64,000 nucleotides of DNA from Runella rosea (GCF_003325355.1 NZ_CP030850.1:1550001-1614000); one strand, 5' to 3'; shown: positions 36,301 through 44,698, numbered from the stretch's first letter. Program-made: numbers and translations. The notes: generated by a model from the letters alone, not told the origin.

Positions 36301-36364
36301 AGGAACAATCGTTTTGCTGCGAGGGAGCATTCCTACCAAAACAGCCTCCCCCAAAAGTAGTTAG
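33359..36364 (+). CDS. Propeller-containing sensor histidine kinase
   Basis: The 1001-residue protein has a signal sequence, a two-component regulator propeller region (about residues 30-640; repeats such as FGYIWLSTRGGGLSRFDG and GNIWFTTDGDGVYKFTN), and a Y_Y_Y domain (about 640-740; VRYQYQLAGADEGW). One membrane segment (about 745-767) and a HisKA_3-type kinase follow, with the phospho-acceptor His801 in AQDFHDELGNRLAAIR and an ATPase C-terminus. It resembles the hybrid polysaccharide sensors of Bacteroidota but has no fused receiver; the regulator is encoded by the next gene. Start is GTG. Confidence 0.9.
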   Translation: MKSINILTTSRWVAPLLFSLVLRVSVAQVYYFRHYDIFSGLGQSQVSDIEQDRFGYIWLSTRGGGLSRFDGLHFTTYRKEDNLPANNILSLEIDAKDLMYIGTPFGLSIYDGKNTRPVHAPNRESYTVSSVIGDQKGNVYAICNASQLGKIVNDSLIFLKKSGAVRPSFYSDMSGTRDKKLMVSTYSGEIFEVTPKGLQSRYHTPDGMVLRCILFDTKDSLWLGTEKGVFRTSAHNSDIKIADLQFISKELAHEMTETSDGSIWMGLTTGAMRYQKGSLLKFGVQNGFTNFMVKGMLEDREGNIWFTTDGDGVYKFTNPAFTGLNATSGLSSNTISCFALAPDGKLWISYFDHGMDIWDTKTNKILPLPKPLLGKRVNCLAVDNEGNTWVGLAGAGVYKISKTAIEYIPLDAYLFSHGVTLFMEAGKGKEMWISTSNGLILHDGKQLHHYTSKEGLKGRFVRRTLQLNDNELIASGPGGLNILKNGNVYDFMYDRDLASFPALSMAKRDDGLLALGSFEDGIAVFDPKTRKKEYYTVKNGLCSNLIYNTIFDKQGRLWVGTERGIDLITIDKNLKISNIRHYNETDGFTARETNANTAFVAPNGELWIGTIKGLFRHRESNLKSRPEALKVHFTDVRIPFDTTDLAHYAQGQSKWNQVYDGLSLPNTKNQLRISFIAINHTRPDHVRYQYQLAGADEGWLGPTDQTAVVYSHLTPGCYRFKVRASYGDNHWGDISTYTFEIIPPFYQRWWFILLIAATLISLGILCQKLYIQYRTRRVLAYEKLKQEAEAAVRVQIAQDFHDELGNRLAAIRMQSNVLKLRYNGHESEEKRIVGEIEKNVVKLFRDTKDFIWSIDPESNQINELALYIKDLGENLLQDTPIHFHTDIRFPNEYENVHLPPGRSIQVIMIFKEALTNCVKHAQCQNIIFRATIENQMMSFALIDDGTGIIFPTEGYHKGLNNMRLRAERIHCHLSITPTPPKGTIVLLRGSIPTKTASPKSS

Positions 36365-36391
36365 CTTTTGGGGTAAACCTATAAACGTATA

Positions 36392-37018
36392 ATGAGTAAC
36401 GTTACAAAAATCACCGTTATTGAAGACAACGAAGCCGTCAAAGACGGCTTAGCGCTCATCATTGGAAGTCAGCAACGTTTTCACGTCGTGAACACGTACA
36501 CGAACTGCATCGATGCCCTTAAAAACTTAAAAAAAGACGCTCCCGACCTCGTATTGATTGATCTTGAGCTTCCGGGAATGCACGGTATTGAAGGCATCAA
36601 ACGCATCTTGCGCGAACGACCACACACCACGATTCTGGTCATCAGCGTACATGAAGATGGCAAATTGGTCTTTGAAGCGCTTTGTGCGGGTGCTTCGGGG
36701 TATTTGACCAAAGATACAGACCACATCCGTCTGCTCAATGCCATTGATGAGGTATTGAGCGGTGGTGCGCCCATGAGCTCAAAAATTGCATCGCTGGTGG
36801 TAAAGTCATTTCAACGCAACCTAAACACCCCTCTTTCTGACCGAGAAACGGACGTTTTGACGCTTCTTTCCAGGGGAAAAACGTATCATTCGATTGCCGA
36901 CGAACTGTTTATCAGTGTTGAAACCGTTAAGACCCACATTCGGAATATTTACCAAAAACTACACGTAACTAACAAGACCGAAGCCCTCAAAAAAGCGGTA
37001 AAAGACAAACTTATCTAA
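36392..37018 (+). CDS. NarL/LuxR-family response regulator
   Basis: The 208-residue protein has a receiver domain (acid residues Glu11 and Asp12, phospho-acceptor Asp57 in LVLIDLELPG) and a C-terminal LuxR-type helix-turn-helix (about 145-205; LSDRETDVLTLLSRGKTYHSIADELFISVETVKTHIRNIYQKL). It is 27 bp after the propeller kinase gene, so the two form a two-component system. A repeat-rich gap of about 220 bp follows. Confidence 0.93.
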   Translation: MSNVTKITVIEDNEAVKDGLALIIGSQQRFHVVNTYTNCIDALKNLKKDAPDLVLIDLELPGMHGIEGIKRILRERPHTTILVISVHEDGKLVFEALCAGASGYLTKDTDHIRLLNAIDEVLSGGAPMSSKIASLVVKSFQRNLNTPLSDRETDVLTLLSRGKTYHSIADELFISVETVKTHIRNIYQKLHVTNKTEALKKAVKDKLI

Positions 37019-37043
37019 CCTACCTATTTTTGGGGGATATTCA

Positions 37044-37124
37044 CTAACCCGTCGGACGGACTGTGCGTCCCAGTTCAAAACCGTCGGACGGGTTAGCCCA
37101 ATTTTCAACTGTCAGACGGGTTAG
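37044..37124. repeat. Three copies of a CCGTCGGACGG-type repeat
   Basis: CTAACCCGTCGGACGG (37044-37059) is the inverse, with one mismatch, of CCGTCGGACGGGTTAG (37081-37096), and a third copy, CTGTCAGACGGGTTAG (37109-37124), lies in the same direction as the second. The first pair can fold as a terminator for the response regulator gene; the third copy is not explained by that. Confidence 0.55.
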
Positions 37125-37158
37125 CTTCTCCAAAATCAGCTGATAAACAATTCATTGG

Positions 37159-37180
37159 CCCCAAAACCCCTATTTTGGGG
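37159..37180. repeat. CCCCAAAA/TTTTGGGG hairpin
   Basis: An 8-bp perfect stem with a 6-nt loop lies about 60 bp upstream of the aspartyl protease start. There is no U-run, so it is not an obvious terminator; it may lie in the 5' untranslated region. Confidence 0.4.
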
Positions 37181-37239
37181 TGATGCGCTGTATTGATAAA
37201 TACCTTTACTTCATGGCTTCAAATAACCCTTACAAAGCC

Positions 37240-38499
37240 ATGAAAATGAAATACTTAGTATTTTGCCTCGCTACTGTTTTTGTGTGCTTCAGCGGCCGAG
37301 CCATCGAGCAAAAAGAACAGGAACAAATCCATGGGCTGCACTTAGCCAACGGTCGCCAATCGACTCGGATTTCGTTTGAATTACACTCCAATCTCATCAT
37401 TGTGCCCGTGCGCATCAACAAATCAGATACCCTCCGATTTGTGCTTGATACTGGCGTGGGTTCAACGATTTTGACCGATGTTGCCGTTGCGCAAAAACTG
37501 GGCATGAAATCGGTTCGCAAAATGAAAATCGAAGGCATGGGCAACGGCAAATCTATTGCGGCCGATGTCACCATAGGCAACACGCTCAAAATGGGCAAAA
37601 TGCAAGGGTTCAAACATAACATTGTGGTAATGGACAGCGAAATCTTGCGGTTATCGGAGGTGGTAGGAACGCCCATTCACGGCATTTTTGGGTACGAAAT
37701 CTTCAACAAATTTGTGGTCACGATTGATTTTCAGCGACAGGAACTTACATTGACAACGCCTGTCAAATACAAATATACGGCCAAGCAGGGCGACCGATTT
37801 CCGATTGTAATTGAAAAAACCAAGCCCTATCTCGACGCCGTAACGGTCGTGTCCAATGACCGCGAATTACCGATTCGGGTGGTGTTGGATACGGGTGCGG
37901 GGCACGCTTTAATGCTCAATACTTCGGTCAGCAATATCCAATTACCCCAAAAAGTGGTAAAATCGCAGCTAGGCGTTGGCTTGGCGGGGGTTATCAACGG
38001 CCACATCGGTCGACTTCCTAAAGTCCGTATCGGACAGTTTGAATTAAATGATGTTTTGACCACTTTTCCAGATAGCTCAGCCTTTGGCATGAAACTCACC
38101 GACCAGTCGCCGCACCGCGATGGAAACATGGGCGGAGAATTGCTAAGTCGCTTTAAGGTTACGTTTAATTATGAAGCAGGGTACATTGTGCTGAAACCCA
38201 ACAAAAAACGCTTCAAAGAACGCTTTGAGCACGACATGAGCGGCATGGATGTACGAGCCAAAGGGAAGGGCTTTCGGCAATTCTTTGTTGAAAACGTAAT
38301 CGAAGGCTCACCCGCCTTTCAGGCAGGACTGCAAGAGGGTGACGAAGTTCTTCTGATCAACAGCCAATCGGTCGAAACCATGGGGCTGCCAGATATTTAC
38401 CGAATGTTTCAACGCCGCGAAGGCAAGGAAATGCACGTGGTTGTGCGCCGCAACGGGCGGCTGGTATCAGCCAATTTTGCGTTGAAGCGGATTATTTAA
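37240..38499 (+). CDS. Exported double retropepsin-like aspartyl protease with PDZ domain
   Basis: About 419 residues follow the Met at 37240, beginning with a signal peptide (MKMKYLVFCLATVFVCFSGRA). Two retropepsin-like halves follow, each with an active-site motif, LDTGVGSTIL (about residue 70) and LDTGAGHALML (about residue 225). A C-terminal PDZ domain ends the protein (about 340-415; FFVENVIEGSPAFQAGLQEGDEVLLINSQ). A fused pair of halves could give a complete aspartyl active site in one chain. Family members are uncharacterised exported proteases. Met at 37246 is an alternative. Confidence 0.8.
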   Translation: MKMKYLVFCLATVFVCFSGRAIEQKEQEQIHGLHLANGRQSTRISFELHSNLIIVPVRINKSDTLRFVLDTGVGSTILTDVAVAQKLGMKSVRKMKIEGMGNGKSIAADVTIGNTLKMGKMQGFKHNIVVMDSEILRLSEVVGTPIHGIFGYEIFNKFVVTIDFQRQELTLTTPVKYKYTAKQGDRFPIVIEKTKPYLDAVTVVSNDRELPIRVVLDTGAGHALMLNTSVSNIQLPQKVVKSQLGVGLAGVINGHIGRLPKVRIGQFELNDVLTTFPDSSAFGMKLTDQSPHRDGNMGGELLSRFKVTFNYEAGYIVLKPNKKRFKERFEHDMSGMDVRAKGKGFRQFFVENVIEGSPAFQAGLQEGDEVLLINSQSVETMGLPDIYRMFQRREGKEMHVVVRRNGRLVSANFALKRII

Positions 38500-38515
38500 A
38501 CAACTAAAATCTATT

Positions 38516-38550
38516 CCCACAGCAGTAAATCTCCTTTACTTCTGTGGGTT
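38516..38550 (+). terminator. Terminator after the aspartyl protease gene
   Basis: CCCACAG-C-AGTAAA pairs with TTTACT-T-CTGTGGG around a 5-nt loop, with one internal mismatch, and is followed by a T-rich tail (TTTCTGTTTATC). Confidence 0.8.
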
Positions 38551-38589
38551 TCTGTTTATCTTTAGGCCCCTAAGCCAAAAGATAAATCC

Positions 38590-39750
38590 ATGAAACGAAT
38601 TCACACAATTGATGTTACACGGGGTATTGTCATGATTATCATGGCATTAGATCACGTTCGGGACTTGCTGCACACTACCGCGTTAACCCAAGACCCTACC
38701 AATTTACAAACCACTACCGCAGCCCTGTTTATGACGCGTTGGGTAACGCATCTTTGCGCACCCAGTTTTGTTTTTTTGTCGGGTGCTTCGGCGTACTTAA
38801 CTTTTAAAAGCCAACACAATCCCGCGAAAACCAAACGCTTCCTGCTAACCAGAGGACTCTGGTTGATGCTATTGGAAATCACGGTCATCAATTTTGCCTT
38901 TTGGTTCGATATTCATTTCCGTACCATTATTCTGCAAGTTATTTTTGCCATCGGGTTGGGTTTTGTGGCTTTATCCTTTTTGTTAAAAGTTCCAGCCAAA
39001 GTATTAGGAATCATCGGGTGGGGCATTGTCGTGTTGCATGGTCTTACCACTCTCATTCCTATTCCCCAAACTCAGAGTCTAGCAGTTGGCTGGTCATTTT
39101 TGTTTGTCACCAATGTATTTACGCTTTCTCCGAACTTCACGCTCGGAACTTTGTATCCTTTCATTCCTTGGCTTGGCATTATGTTGGTGGGGTTTGGCTT
39201 CGGCAGCGTATTTGAAAAAGCCGCCCCAGCTCGCAGAATCATACTTTGGCGCTCCGCATTGTTAGCAATAAGTCTGTTTGTGGTAATTCGACTCCTCAAT
39301 TTTTACGGCAACCCTACTCAGTGGGCAGCGCAAAAGTCAAGTCTTTTTACCTTTTTATCCTTCATCAATGTATCCAAATACCCACCTTCCTTGCTTTATA
39401 CGCTGGTTATGCTCGGACTGATGTTTGGATTGTTAGCGCTGGGCGATATTCAACCCAACACTTTTACAAAGGTTGTGGCTACTTATGGCAAAGTTCCAAT
39501 GTTTTATTACCTGATTCACTGGTATTTGATTCACAGTGTCATGTTTGGAATGTTGTTTTTGCAGGGTTTTCGCTGGGAAGATATTGCGATTGGTACATTC
39601 AGCTTTGGGCGACCGCCCAACTCCGGCATCGAGCTTGGTGCAGTTTATGGCGTATGGGTCGCTGTGGTTTTATTTTTGTATCCATTGTGCCGTTGGTATG
39701 CAAACTACAAAGCCACGCACCGAAACATAAAATGGCTTTCTTATCTGTAA
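38590..39750 (+). CDS. DUF1624 membrane protein (heparan-acetyltransferase-like fold)
   Basis: The 386-residue protein has about ten hydrophobic segments. The opening RIHTIDVTRGIVMIIMALDHVRDLLH and the later THLCAPSFVFLSGASAYLTF are characteristic of DUF1624, related to the catalytic part of heparan-alpha-glucosaminide N-acetyltransferases, and HWYLIHSVMFGMLF lies in the last third. It probably moves an acyl group across the inner membrane, but the acceptor is unknown. A bidirectional terminator separates it from the convergent phosphatase gene. Confidence 0.78.
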   Translation: MKRIHTIDVTRGIVMIIMALDHVRDLLHTTALTQDPTNLQTTTAALFMTRWVTHLCAPSFVFLSGASAYLTFKSQHNPAKTKRFLLTRGLWLMLLEITVINFAFWFDIHFRTIILQVIFAIGLGFVALSFLLKVPAKVLGIIGWGIVVLHGLTTLIPIPQTQSLAVGWSFLFVTNVFTLSPNFTLGTLYPFIPWLGIMLVGFGFGSVFEKAAPARRIILWRSALLAISLFVVIRLLNFYGNPTQWAAQKSSLFTFLSFINVSKYPPSLLYTLVMLGLMFGLLALGDIQPNTFTKVVATYGKVPMFYYLIHWYLIHSVMFGMLFLQGFRWEDIAIGTFSFGRPPNSGIELGAVYGVWVAVVLFLYPLCRWYANYKATHRNIKWLSYL

Positions 39751-39752
39751 AT

Positions 39753-39792
39753 ACAAAACCCCTTTGGACTATAAAAGCCGAAGGGGTTTTGT
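39753..39792. terminator. Bidirectional terminator hairpin
   Basis: ACAAAACCCCTT pairs with AAGGGGTTTTGT (12 bp) around a loop of about 16 nt. It serves the convergent DUF1624 and Ppx/GppA genes; the T-run is built into the stem. Confidence 0.85.
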
Positions 39793-39811
39793 GTAACAAC
39801 GTAATGTACTT

Positions 39812-40711
39812 CTACTTTTTCAGTTTTTCATATACCAACTGAATAATGCCGTCTTTCAATCCCAAGTCGGGCACCAGTATCTTATCAGCACCCGCCCATT
39901 TCATAACTGAAGTATAAATATCCGCCGCTGGAATGATCACGTCGGCACGGTCGGCATTGAGTCTTAGTTTATTGACGCGTTCTTCTTGGCTAAACGAGGC
40001 GATGTAGTCACGCATTCGTTTCAGTTCCGACAAAGAAGTCGAGTTGTCGGCGGTTTTGGAGACTAAATTAAAAAGCTTGGAAATGTTACCGCCCGTTCCG
40101 ACGGCCACGATGGGTTCGAGCGAATCTACATTATCCTCAATCCATTGTTCCATTTTCCCCCAAGCTCCTTTGCTTTCCTTGCCTTCCAACAAACGCACCG
40201 AGCCAATTTTAAACGATTTAGTGGCAATTTTTTGCCGATTAAAATAAATGTTCAATTCTGTGCTTCCACCTCCTACGTCGATGTGAAGGTATTGGCCGTC
40301 TTCTAATGCCTGGACCACAACATTGTTGATGAGCTGCGCTTCACGGGTGCCGTCAATGATGTGAATCTGAATGCCCGTACTTGCTGCAATCCGCTCTACG
40401 ATGTCCTGGCCATTGGCAGATTCGCGCATGGCCGAAGTGGCGCAGGCCATGTAACCCTCGACTTCGTGCAGTTCCAGCAACAGTTTGTAGCACTGCATCA
40501 GCTTGACCGTACGAGCTTCGCTCTCTGGCGTGATGTTGCCGAAATTAAAAACGTCATGTCCAAGACGTAATGGAAAACGAACGTATTCCACCTTTTTGAA
40601 ACTGGTATAACCACCATCGTGCAGAACGGATGAAATCTGTAGGCGCGCTGCGTTGGAGCCAATATCAATTGCCGCGATTTTCAATGAATTTTTGTCATTT
40701 AGTTTGTGCAA
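39812..40711 (-). CDS. Ppx/GppA family phosphatase
   Basis: The 299-residue protein has the actin-like ATPase/Ppx signature AAIDIGSNAARLQI at the start, RLGHDVFNFG and ATSAMRES in the first half, and the second phosphate motif LHIDVGGGSTELNIYFN at about residue 140. The family comprises exopolyphosphatase and (p)ppGpp/pppGpp phosphatases. The protein stops after the catalytic core and lacks the C-terminal HD-type domains of E. coli Ppx, as is usual for Bacteroidota members. Which substrate it prefers cannot be told from sequence. Confidence 0.88.
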   Translation of the reverse strand: MHKLNDKNSLKIAAIDIGSNAARLQISSVLHDGGYTSFKKVEYVRFPLRLGHDVFNFGNITPESEARTVKLMQCYKLLLELHEVEGYMACATSAMRESANGQDIVERIAASTGIQIHIIDGTREAQLINNVVVQALEDGQYLHIDVGGGSTELNIYFNRQKIATKSFKIGSVRLLEGKESKGAWGKMEQWIEDNVDSLEPIVAVGTGGNISKLFNLVSKTADNSTSLSELKRMRDYIASFSQEERVNKLRLNADRADVIIPAADIYTSVMKWAGADKILVPDLGLKDGIIQLVYEKLKK

Positions 40712-40899
40712 ATGTAAAACCTAGCGGCATACCTTTTAATAACCTAATTCGTTAATTTTTGAAATTTCTCATAATCCTCCTTAGTTTTGTCTGCATTATA
40801 TAGAAGTTTAAAAACCAAAAACCGGCAAAGTTGTAGTAACATTGTCAAGATTTTCAACAAAAATCATCACAAATACCCCCTATTTTATCCCATCTTAGA

Positions 40900-42762
40900 A
40901 TGAAGATACTTGGAATTTCCGCATTTTACCACGATTCAGCTGCCGCTCTGATTGACAATGGCGAAATTGTCGCCGCCGCCCAGGAAGAGCGTTTTACCCG
41001 TAAAAAACACGATCCAAACTTCCCTTCCAATGCCATCAACTATTGTTTAGAATACGGCGGAACTACCCTTAATGAACTGGATGCCATTGTTTTTTATGAC
41101 AAGCCTTTACTCAAGTTCGAACGTTTGCTGGAAACCTATTATACCTTTGCTCCCAAGGGTATCAAGTCGTTTATCACCGCCATTCCGGTGTGGATTAAAG
41201 AGAAAATGTTTCTCAAACGACTCATCAATGAAGAATTAGAGAAAATAGGGTACGACAAAAAGAACCCCGTTAAACTTCTTTTTCCCGAACACCACTTATC
41301 GCACGCCGCCAGCGCATTCTATCCTTCTCCTTACGAAAAAGCAGCGATTCTGACCATCGACGGCGTAGGTGAATGGGCTACCGCTTCGATTTGCTCGGGC
41401 GAAGGCAATAAAATTTCTATTCTGAAAGAACTCCGTTTCCCTCACTCATTGGGGCTTTTATATTCGGCATTTACGTATTTTTTGGGCTTTAAGGTCAATT
41501 CGGGAGAATATAAATTGATGGGACTTGCTCCGTACGGTAATCCTTCCTCGCCAGAGGTTGACAAGTACGTTGAAACCATCAAAAAAGACCTCGTGGTCAT
41601 CAAAGAAGACGGCTCCATCTGGTTGGACCAAAACTATTTTGATTACGCCACGGGCCTCAAAATGGTGCGCGAAGCCGACTGGGAACGCCTCTTCGGAATG
41701 AAAACCCGCAAGCCAGAAGACCCGCTCGAAGCACACCACTGTAACCTCGGATTGGCCATTCAGCGCGTCACCGAAGAAGTAGTGGTAAAAATGGCGCAGG
41801 AAGCCAAACGCCTCACGGGAGCCGACTATTTATGTTTGGCTGGTGGAGTGGCGCTCAATTGCGTTTCCAACGGAAAACTCCAAAAATCAGGTGTGTTCAA
41901 GGAGGTATTTATCCAACCCGCCGCTGGTGATGCAGGTGGAGCCTTGGGAGCAGCCTTGACTGCTTACTACATTTATTTCGACCAAAAACGTACCATCAAC
42001 TACACGCAGGATGCGATGAGCGGGTCTTATCTAGGGCCTACGTTCTCGGATCTGGACGTGGAGTTGGTCTCCAAAAAATACAAAGCTGCGTTCAAAAAAT
42101 TTGACAACTTTGACGAATTGACCAAGGAAGTATCCCAAATTTTGGCCGACGGCAACGTGGTAGGTTGGGTACAGGGGCGGATGGAATTCGGGCCCCGGGC
42201 CTTGGGAGCGCGCAGTATTTTGGGCGACCCCCGCAACGCAGAAATGCAGAAAAAACTGAACGTTAAAATCAAATACCGGGAGTCTTTCCGTCCGTTTGCG
42301 CCTTCGGTATTGGCCGAAAAAGTGGGCGAGTATTTTGATTTTGACGGAATCTCACCGTATATGCTGTTGGTTCATCCTGTCAAAGAGTCGCGCCGCAAAA
42401 AACTGCCCGCTGAGTTTGACTCGTTTGATCTGCGCGACAAGCTTTATTATCTGCGTTCAGACTTACCTTCCATTACGCACATCGACTTTTCGGCCCGTAT
42501 TCAGACGGTACACAAGCAGACCAATCCGCGTTATTATCAATTGATTCAAGATTTTGAAAAATTGACCGGTTACGGCGTGATTGTCAACACCAGCTTTAAC
42601 GTACGCGGCGAACCTATCGTAAGTACCCCCAACGATGCCTATCGCTGCTTTATGCGTACCGAAATGGATTATTTGGTCGTAGGAAATTATCTGTTTGACA
42701 AACGTCAACAACCCGAATGGCAGGATACCGATAACTGGAAAGAGGAGTTTGTACTGGATTAA
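40900..42762 (+). CDS. Carbamoyltransferase, NodU/CmcH family
   Basis: The 620-residue protein matches the usual length. The N-terminal part has the Kae1-like fold with LGISAFYHDSAAALIDNGEIVAAAQEERFTRKKHD and LSHAASAFYPSPYEKAAILTIDGVGEWAT; the C-terminal part contains RMEFGPRALGARSILGDPRNAEMQ and the acceptor-side NTSFNVRGEPIV. These enzymes make carbamoyl adenylate from carbamoyl phosphate and ATP and pass the carbamoyl group to a sugar or other hydroxyl. It heads a module with an SGNH protein, a 49-residue membrane protein and an SxtJ protein, all same-strand, so it probably decorates an exported molecule. Confidence 0.92.
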   Translation: MKILGISAFYHDSAAALIDNGEIVAAAQEERFTRKKHDPNFPSNAINYCLEYGGTTLNELDAIVFYDKPLLKFERLLETYYTFAPKGIKSFITAIPVWIKEKMFLKRLINEELEKIGYDKKNPVKLLFPEHHLSHAASAFYPSPYEKAAILTIDGVGEWATASICSGEGNKISILKELRFPHSLGLLYSAFTYFLGFKVNSGEYKLMGLAPYGNPSSPEVDKYVETIKKDLVVIKEDGSIWLDQNYFDYATGLKMVREADWERLFGMKTRKPEDPLEAHHCNLGLAIQRVTEEVVVKMAQEAKRLTGADYLCLAGGVALNCVSNGKLQKSGVFKEVFIQPAAGDAGGALGAALTAYYIYFDQKRTINYTQDAMSGSYLGPTFSDLDVELVSKKYKAAFKKFDNFDELTKEVSQILADGNVVGWVQGRMEFGPRALGARSILGDPRNAEMQKKLNVKIKYRESFRPFAPSVLAEKVGEYFDFDGISPYMLLVHPVKESRRKKLPAEFDSFDLRDKLYYLRSDLPSITHIDFSARIQTVHKQTNPRYYQLIQDFEKLTGYGVIVNTSFNVRGEPIVSTPNDAYRCFMRTEMDYLVVGNYLFDKRQQPEWQDTDNWKEEFVLD

Positions 42763-42822
42763 ATTTCGGTCCATTTACCAACAAATACCAATGATTCAGG
42801 GACTTATTCCTACATTTTTAAT

Positions 42823-43956
42823 ATGATTTCAAAACTCATCACCTCACTCGTCCGCCTTGCTGTTTTGAGTATTCCGGCGTTTCTTTTGTTTTTTCCCGAC
42901 AAAATAAACATCAAGTTTGACTACCCTTACGCAGGCCTTATGGATAACTTTTATATCCGTTTGGCCAAAGCAATGGTACTATTTTTTGTGCTAATAGAGC
43001 TATTGCGGATGTTTTATTACGGAATTATCAAAAACCCCAAGGGCAATAAAATTGTGGCCAATATCGCTACGCTTGGGATCATGGTGGTGTGGTTGGCAGG
43101 TTTATTAGAAATCGCGTTTATGTTTGTTTCTCAAAGTCATGAAGGAGATTTGAGCAAAGCTTCGCAGATTTGGTTTGCCAAGTACTGGAAACCGATTACG
43201 ACCGAAGGCTACCGCGATTTTCCGAAAACGGACGCTGAAAAGAAGAAAAAAGTGTTAGTGTTGGGTGATTCTTTCGCGGCAGGACACGGTTTAGACAAAA
43301 CGGAAGAGCGCTTTTCGGATCAATTGGAGCAAAAACTGGGCGCTGATAAGTACGCAGTGTACAATTTGGGGGTATCGGGTTCTGATACACGCGATGAATT
43401 TCAGCGTTTACAAAAATTTCCCGTTAAGCCCGATGTGTTGGTGTTGGAGTATTTTCCGAATGATATAGAAAGAGCCGCCCGCGACGCCAAACTGACGTTG
43501 GCCGAGTTCAAGCCTTACGACGACATCAAGCTCCCGGGCGTAGGGTCGTTGGTGATGCGCTTTTATCTGCCCAATTACATTTATTGGCAATTTCCGCACA
43601 TGCCGCCCGCGTCGATTACGGACTTTGTTCAGAAATCATACACCGACACCACGATTCTGAATCCTCACTTGCGTGATTTACAGAAAATCGTGGACTACGC
43701 CCGTGCGCACAAAGCGCCGATGTACGTGGTGATGGTTCCGTTTTTACAAAATGTGGAGAAGAGCAATGGCTATACCAAACCCATTGAAGATTTCTTTACC
43801 AATCAGCAAATTCCGGTCGTTCGCTTGAGTGAGCACCTGAGCCCGATTCCTCCCAAAGAGCGTATTGTGGGGAAGAATGACGGTCACGCCAGCGCCAAAG
43901 TAAATGCAGTCATTGCTGACAAGTTGTATGAGCAGATGAAGGTTTCCTTAAAATAA
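42823..43956 (+). CDS. SGNH/GDSL hydrolase-like protein with N-terminal membrane segments
   Basis: The 377-residue protein starts with three hydrophobic segments in the first 105 residues, followed by an SGNH-hydrolase-like domain. KVLVLGDSFAAGHGLD holds block I (GDS), NLGVSGSDTRDEF the next block, FPND the Asn block, and NDGHASAKVNAVIADKLY the catalytic His end. Such proteins add or remove acyl or other esters on exported glycans. The gene lies 60 bp after the carbamoyltransferase gene. Confidence 0.82.
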   Translation: MISKLITSLVRLAVLSIPAFLLFFPDKINIKFDYPYAGLMDNFYIRLAKAMVLFFVLIELLRMFYYGIIKNPKGNKIVANIATLGIMVVWLAGLLEIAFMFVSQSHEGDLSKASQIWFAKYWKPITTEGYRDFPKTDAEKKKKVLVLGDSFAAGHGLDKTEERFSDQLEQKLGADKYAVYNLGVSGSDTRDEFQRLQKFPVKPDVLVLEYFPNDIERAARDAKLTLAEFKPYDDIKLPGVGSLVMRFYLPNYIYWQFPHMPPASITDFVQKSYTDTTILNPHLRDLQKIVDYARAHKAPMYVVMVPFLQNVEKSNGYTKPIEDFFTNQQIPVVRLSEHLSPIPPKERIVGKNDGHASAKVNAVIADKLYEQMKVSLK

Positions 43957-44095
43957 ATCCAACAAATGTTCACTTTGTCTTAATGCGAAAATGTGTAAAT
44001 TTGTGCTTAATTACATTTTATAACTGTTATAAACCATTCGTTTTGGTTGTTTTTTAGACCGAATACGTATATAAATAACTACAAACTTACCGAAG

Positions 44096-44245
44096 ATGGA
44101 TTTCTTAAAAGACTTATTTGCTTTCCTGAGTGAGCGGAAGAAGTGGTGGTTAGCTCCAATGATTATTCTTTTATTGCTTATCGGCGTCATCATTGTCATT
44201 GGCGGAGGCTCAGCCGTAGCACCGTTTATTTATACATTGTTTTAA
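44096..44245 (+). CDS. DUF5989 family small membrane protein (49 aa)
   Basis: This short gene encodes MDFLKDLFAFLSERKKWWL followed by one membrane helix (about residues 20-45) with a GGG motif at its end. The N-terminal FLKDLFAFLxERKKWWL segment is the recognised pattern of DUF5989, which accompanies carbamoyltransferase and SxtJ genes. Its role is unknown. It starts 139 bp after the SGNH gene and ends 84 bp before sxtJ. Confidence 0.8.
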   Translation: MDFLKDLFAFLSERKKWWLAPMIILLLLIGVIIVIGGGSAVAPFIYTLF

Positions 44246-44329
44246 GTATTAAGGAAGCAGGAGCGAGAATTGAGCAGCTTAAGAACTGTAATTCTCTCTC
44301 CTACCTCCTCACTCCTCACTCCTCAAAAA

Positions 44330-44698
44330 ATGTCTGAAGCTGAAAAAAGTAAAGCCCAGTTAGTAATCGTTACGGGGCTGGTTATCTTTTCGTTTATTTT
44401 CAAATCTGCCGCTCTTTATTTGTTATATGCTGCTGGAATCGTAGGCGCTTTAAGTATTTTCATTCCAGTTGTCGGCGATTTTATTGTTAAAATTTGGTTC
44501 AAAATAGCCGAAGGGCTGGGTTGGTTTAACTCACGCGTCATCCTTTCGATTATGTTTTACGTGTTTTTATGGCCCATCGCCATGCTATATCGCCTTTCTA
44601 CAAAGAATCCAATGGGCATCAAACGCCCAACTGGCAACAGCGTATATGTAGAGCGTAATCATACCTATATCAAAAAAGACATGGAGAATATTTGGTAG
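44330..44698 (+). CDS. SxtJ family membrane protein
   Basis: This protein has 122 residues from ATG 44330 (MSEAEKSKAQLVIVTGLVIF). Two or three hydrophobic segments (about 9-30, 31-48, 65-85) and the core GDFIVKIWFKIAEGLGWFNSRVILSIMFYVFLWPIAMLYRL are typical of SxtJ, named from the saxitoxin cluster and found next to carbamoyltransferases. The biochemical role is undefined. A longer frame from 44270 has no family support. Confidence 0.82.
   Translation: MSEAEKSKAQLVIVTGLVIFSFIFKSAALYLLYAAGIVGALSIFIPVVGDFIVKIWFKIAEGLGWFNSRVILSIMFYVFLWPIAMLYRLSTKNPMGIKRPTGNSVYVERNHTYIKKDMENIW

Noticed and set aside
44018-44032. TTATAAC-T-GTTATAA palindrome before the DUF5989 gene
   Set aside because: It is perfect but wholly A/T-rich in an A/T-rich stretch, so it is likely by chance, and no promoter or terminator pattern surrounds it.
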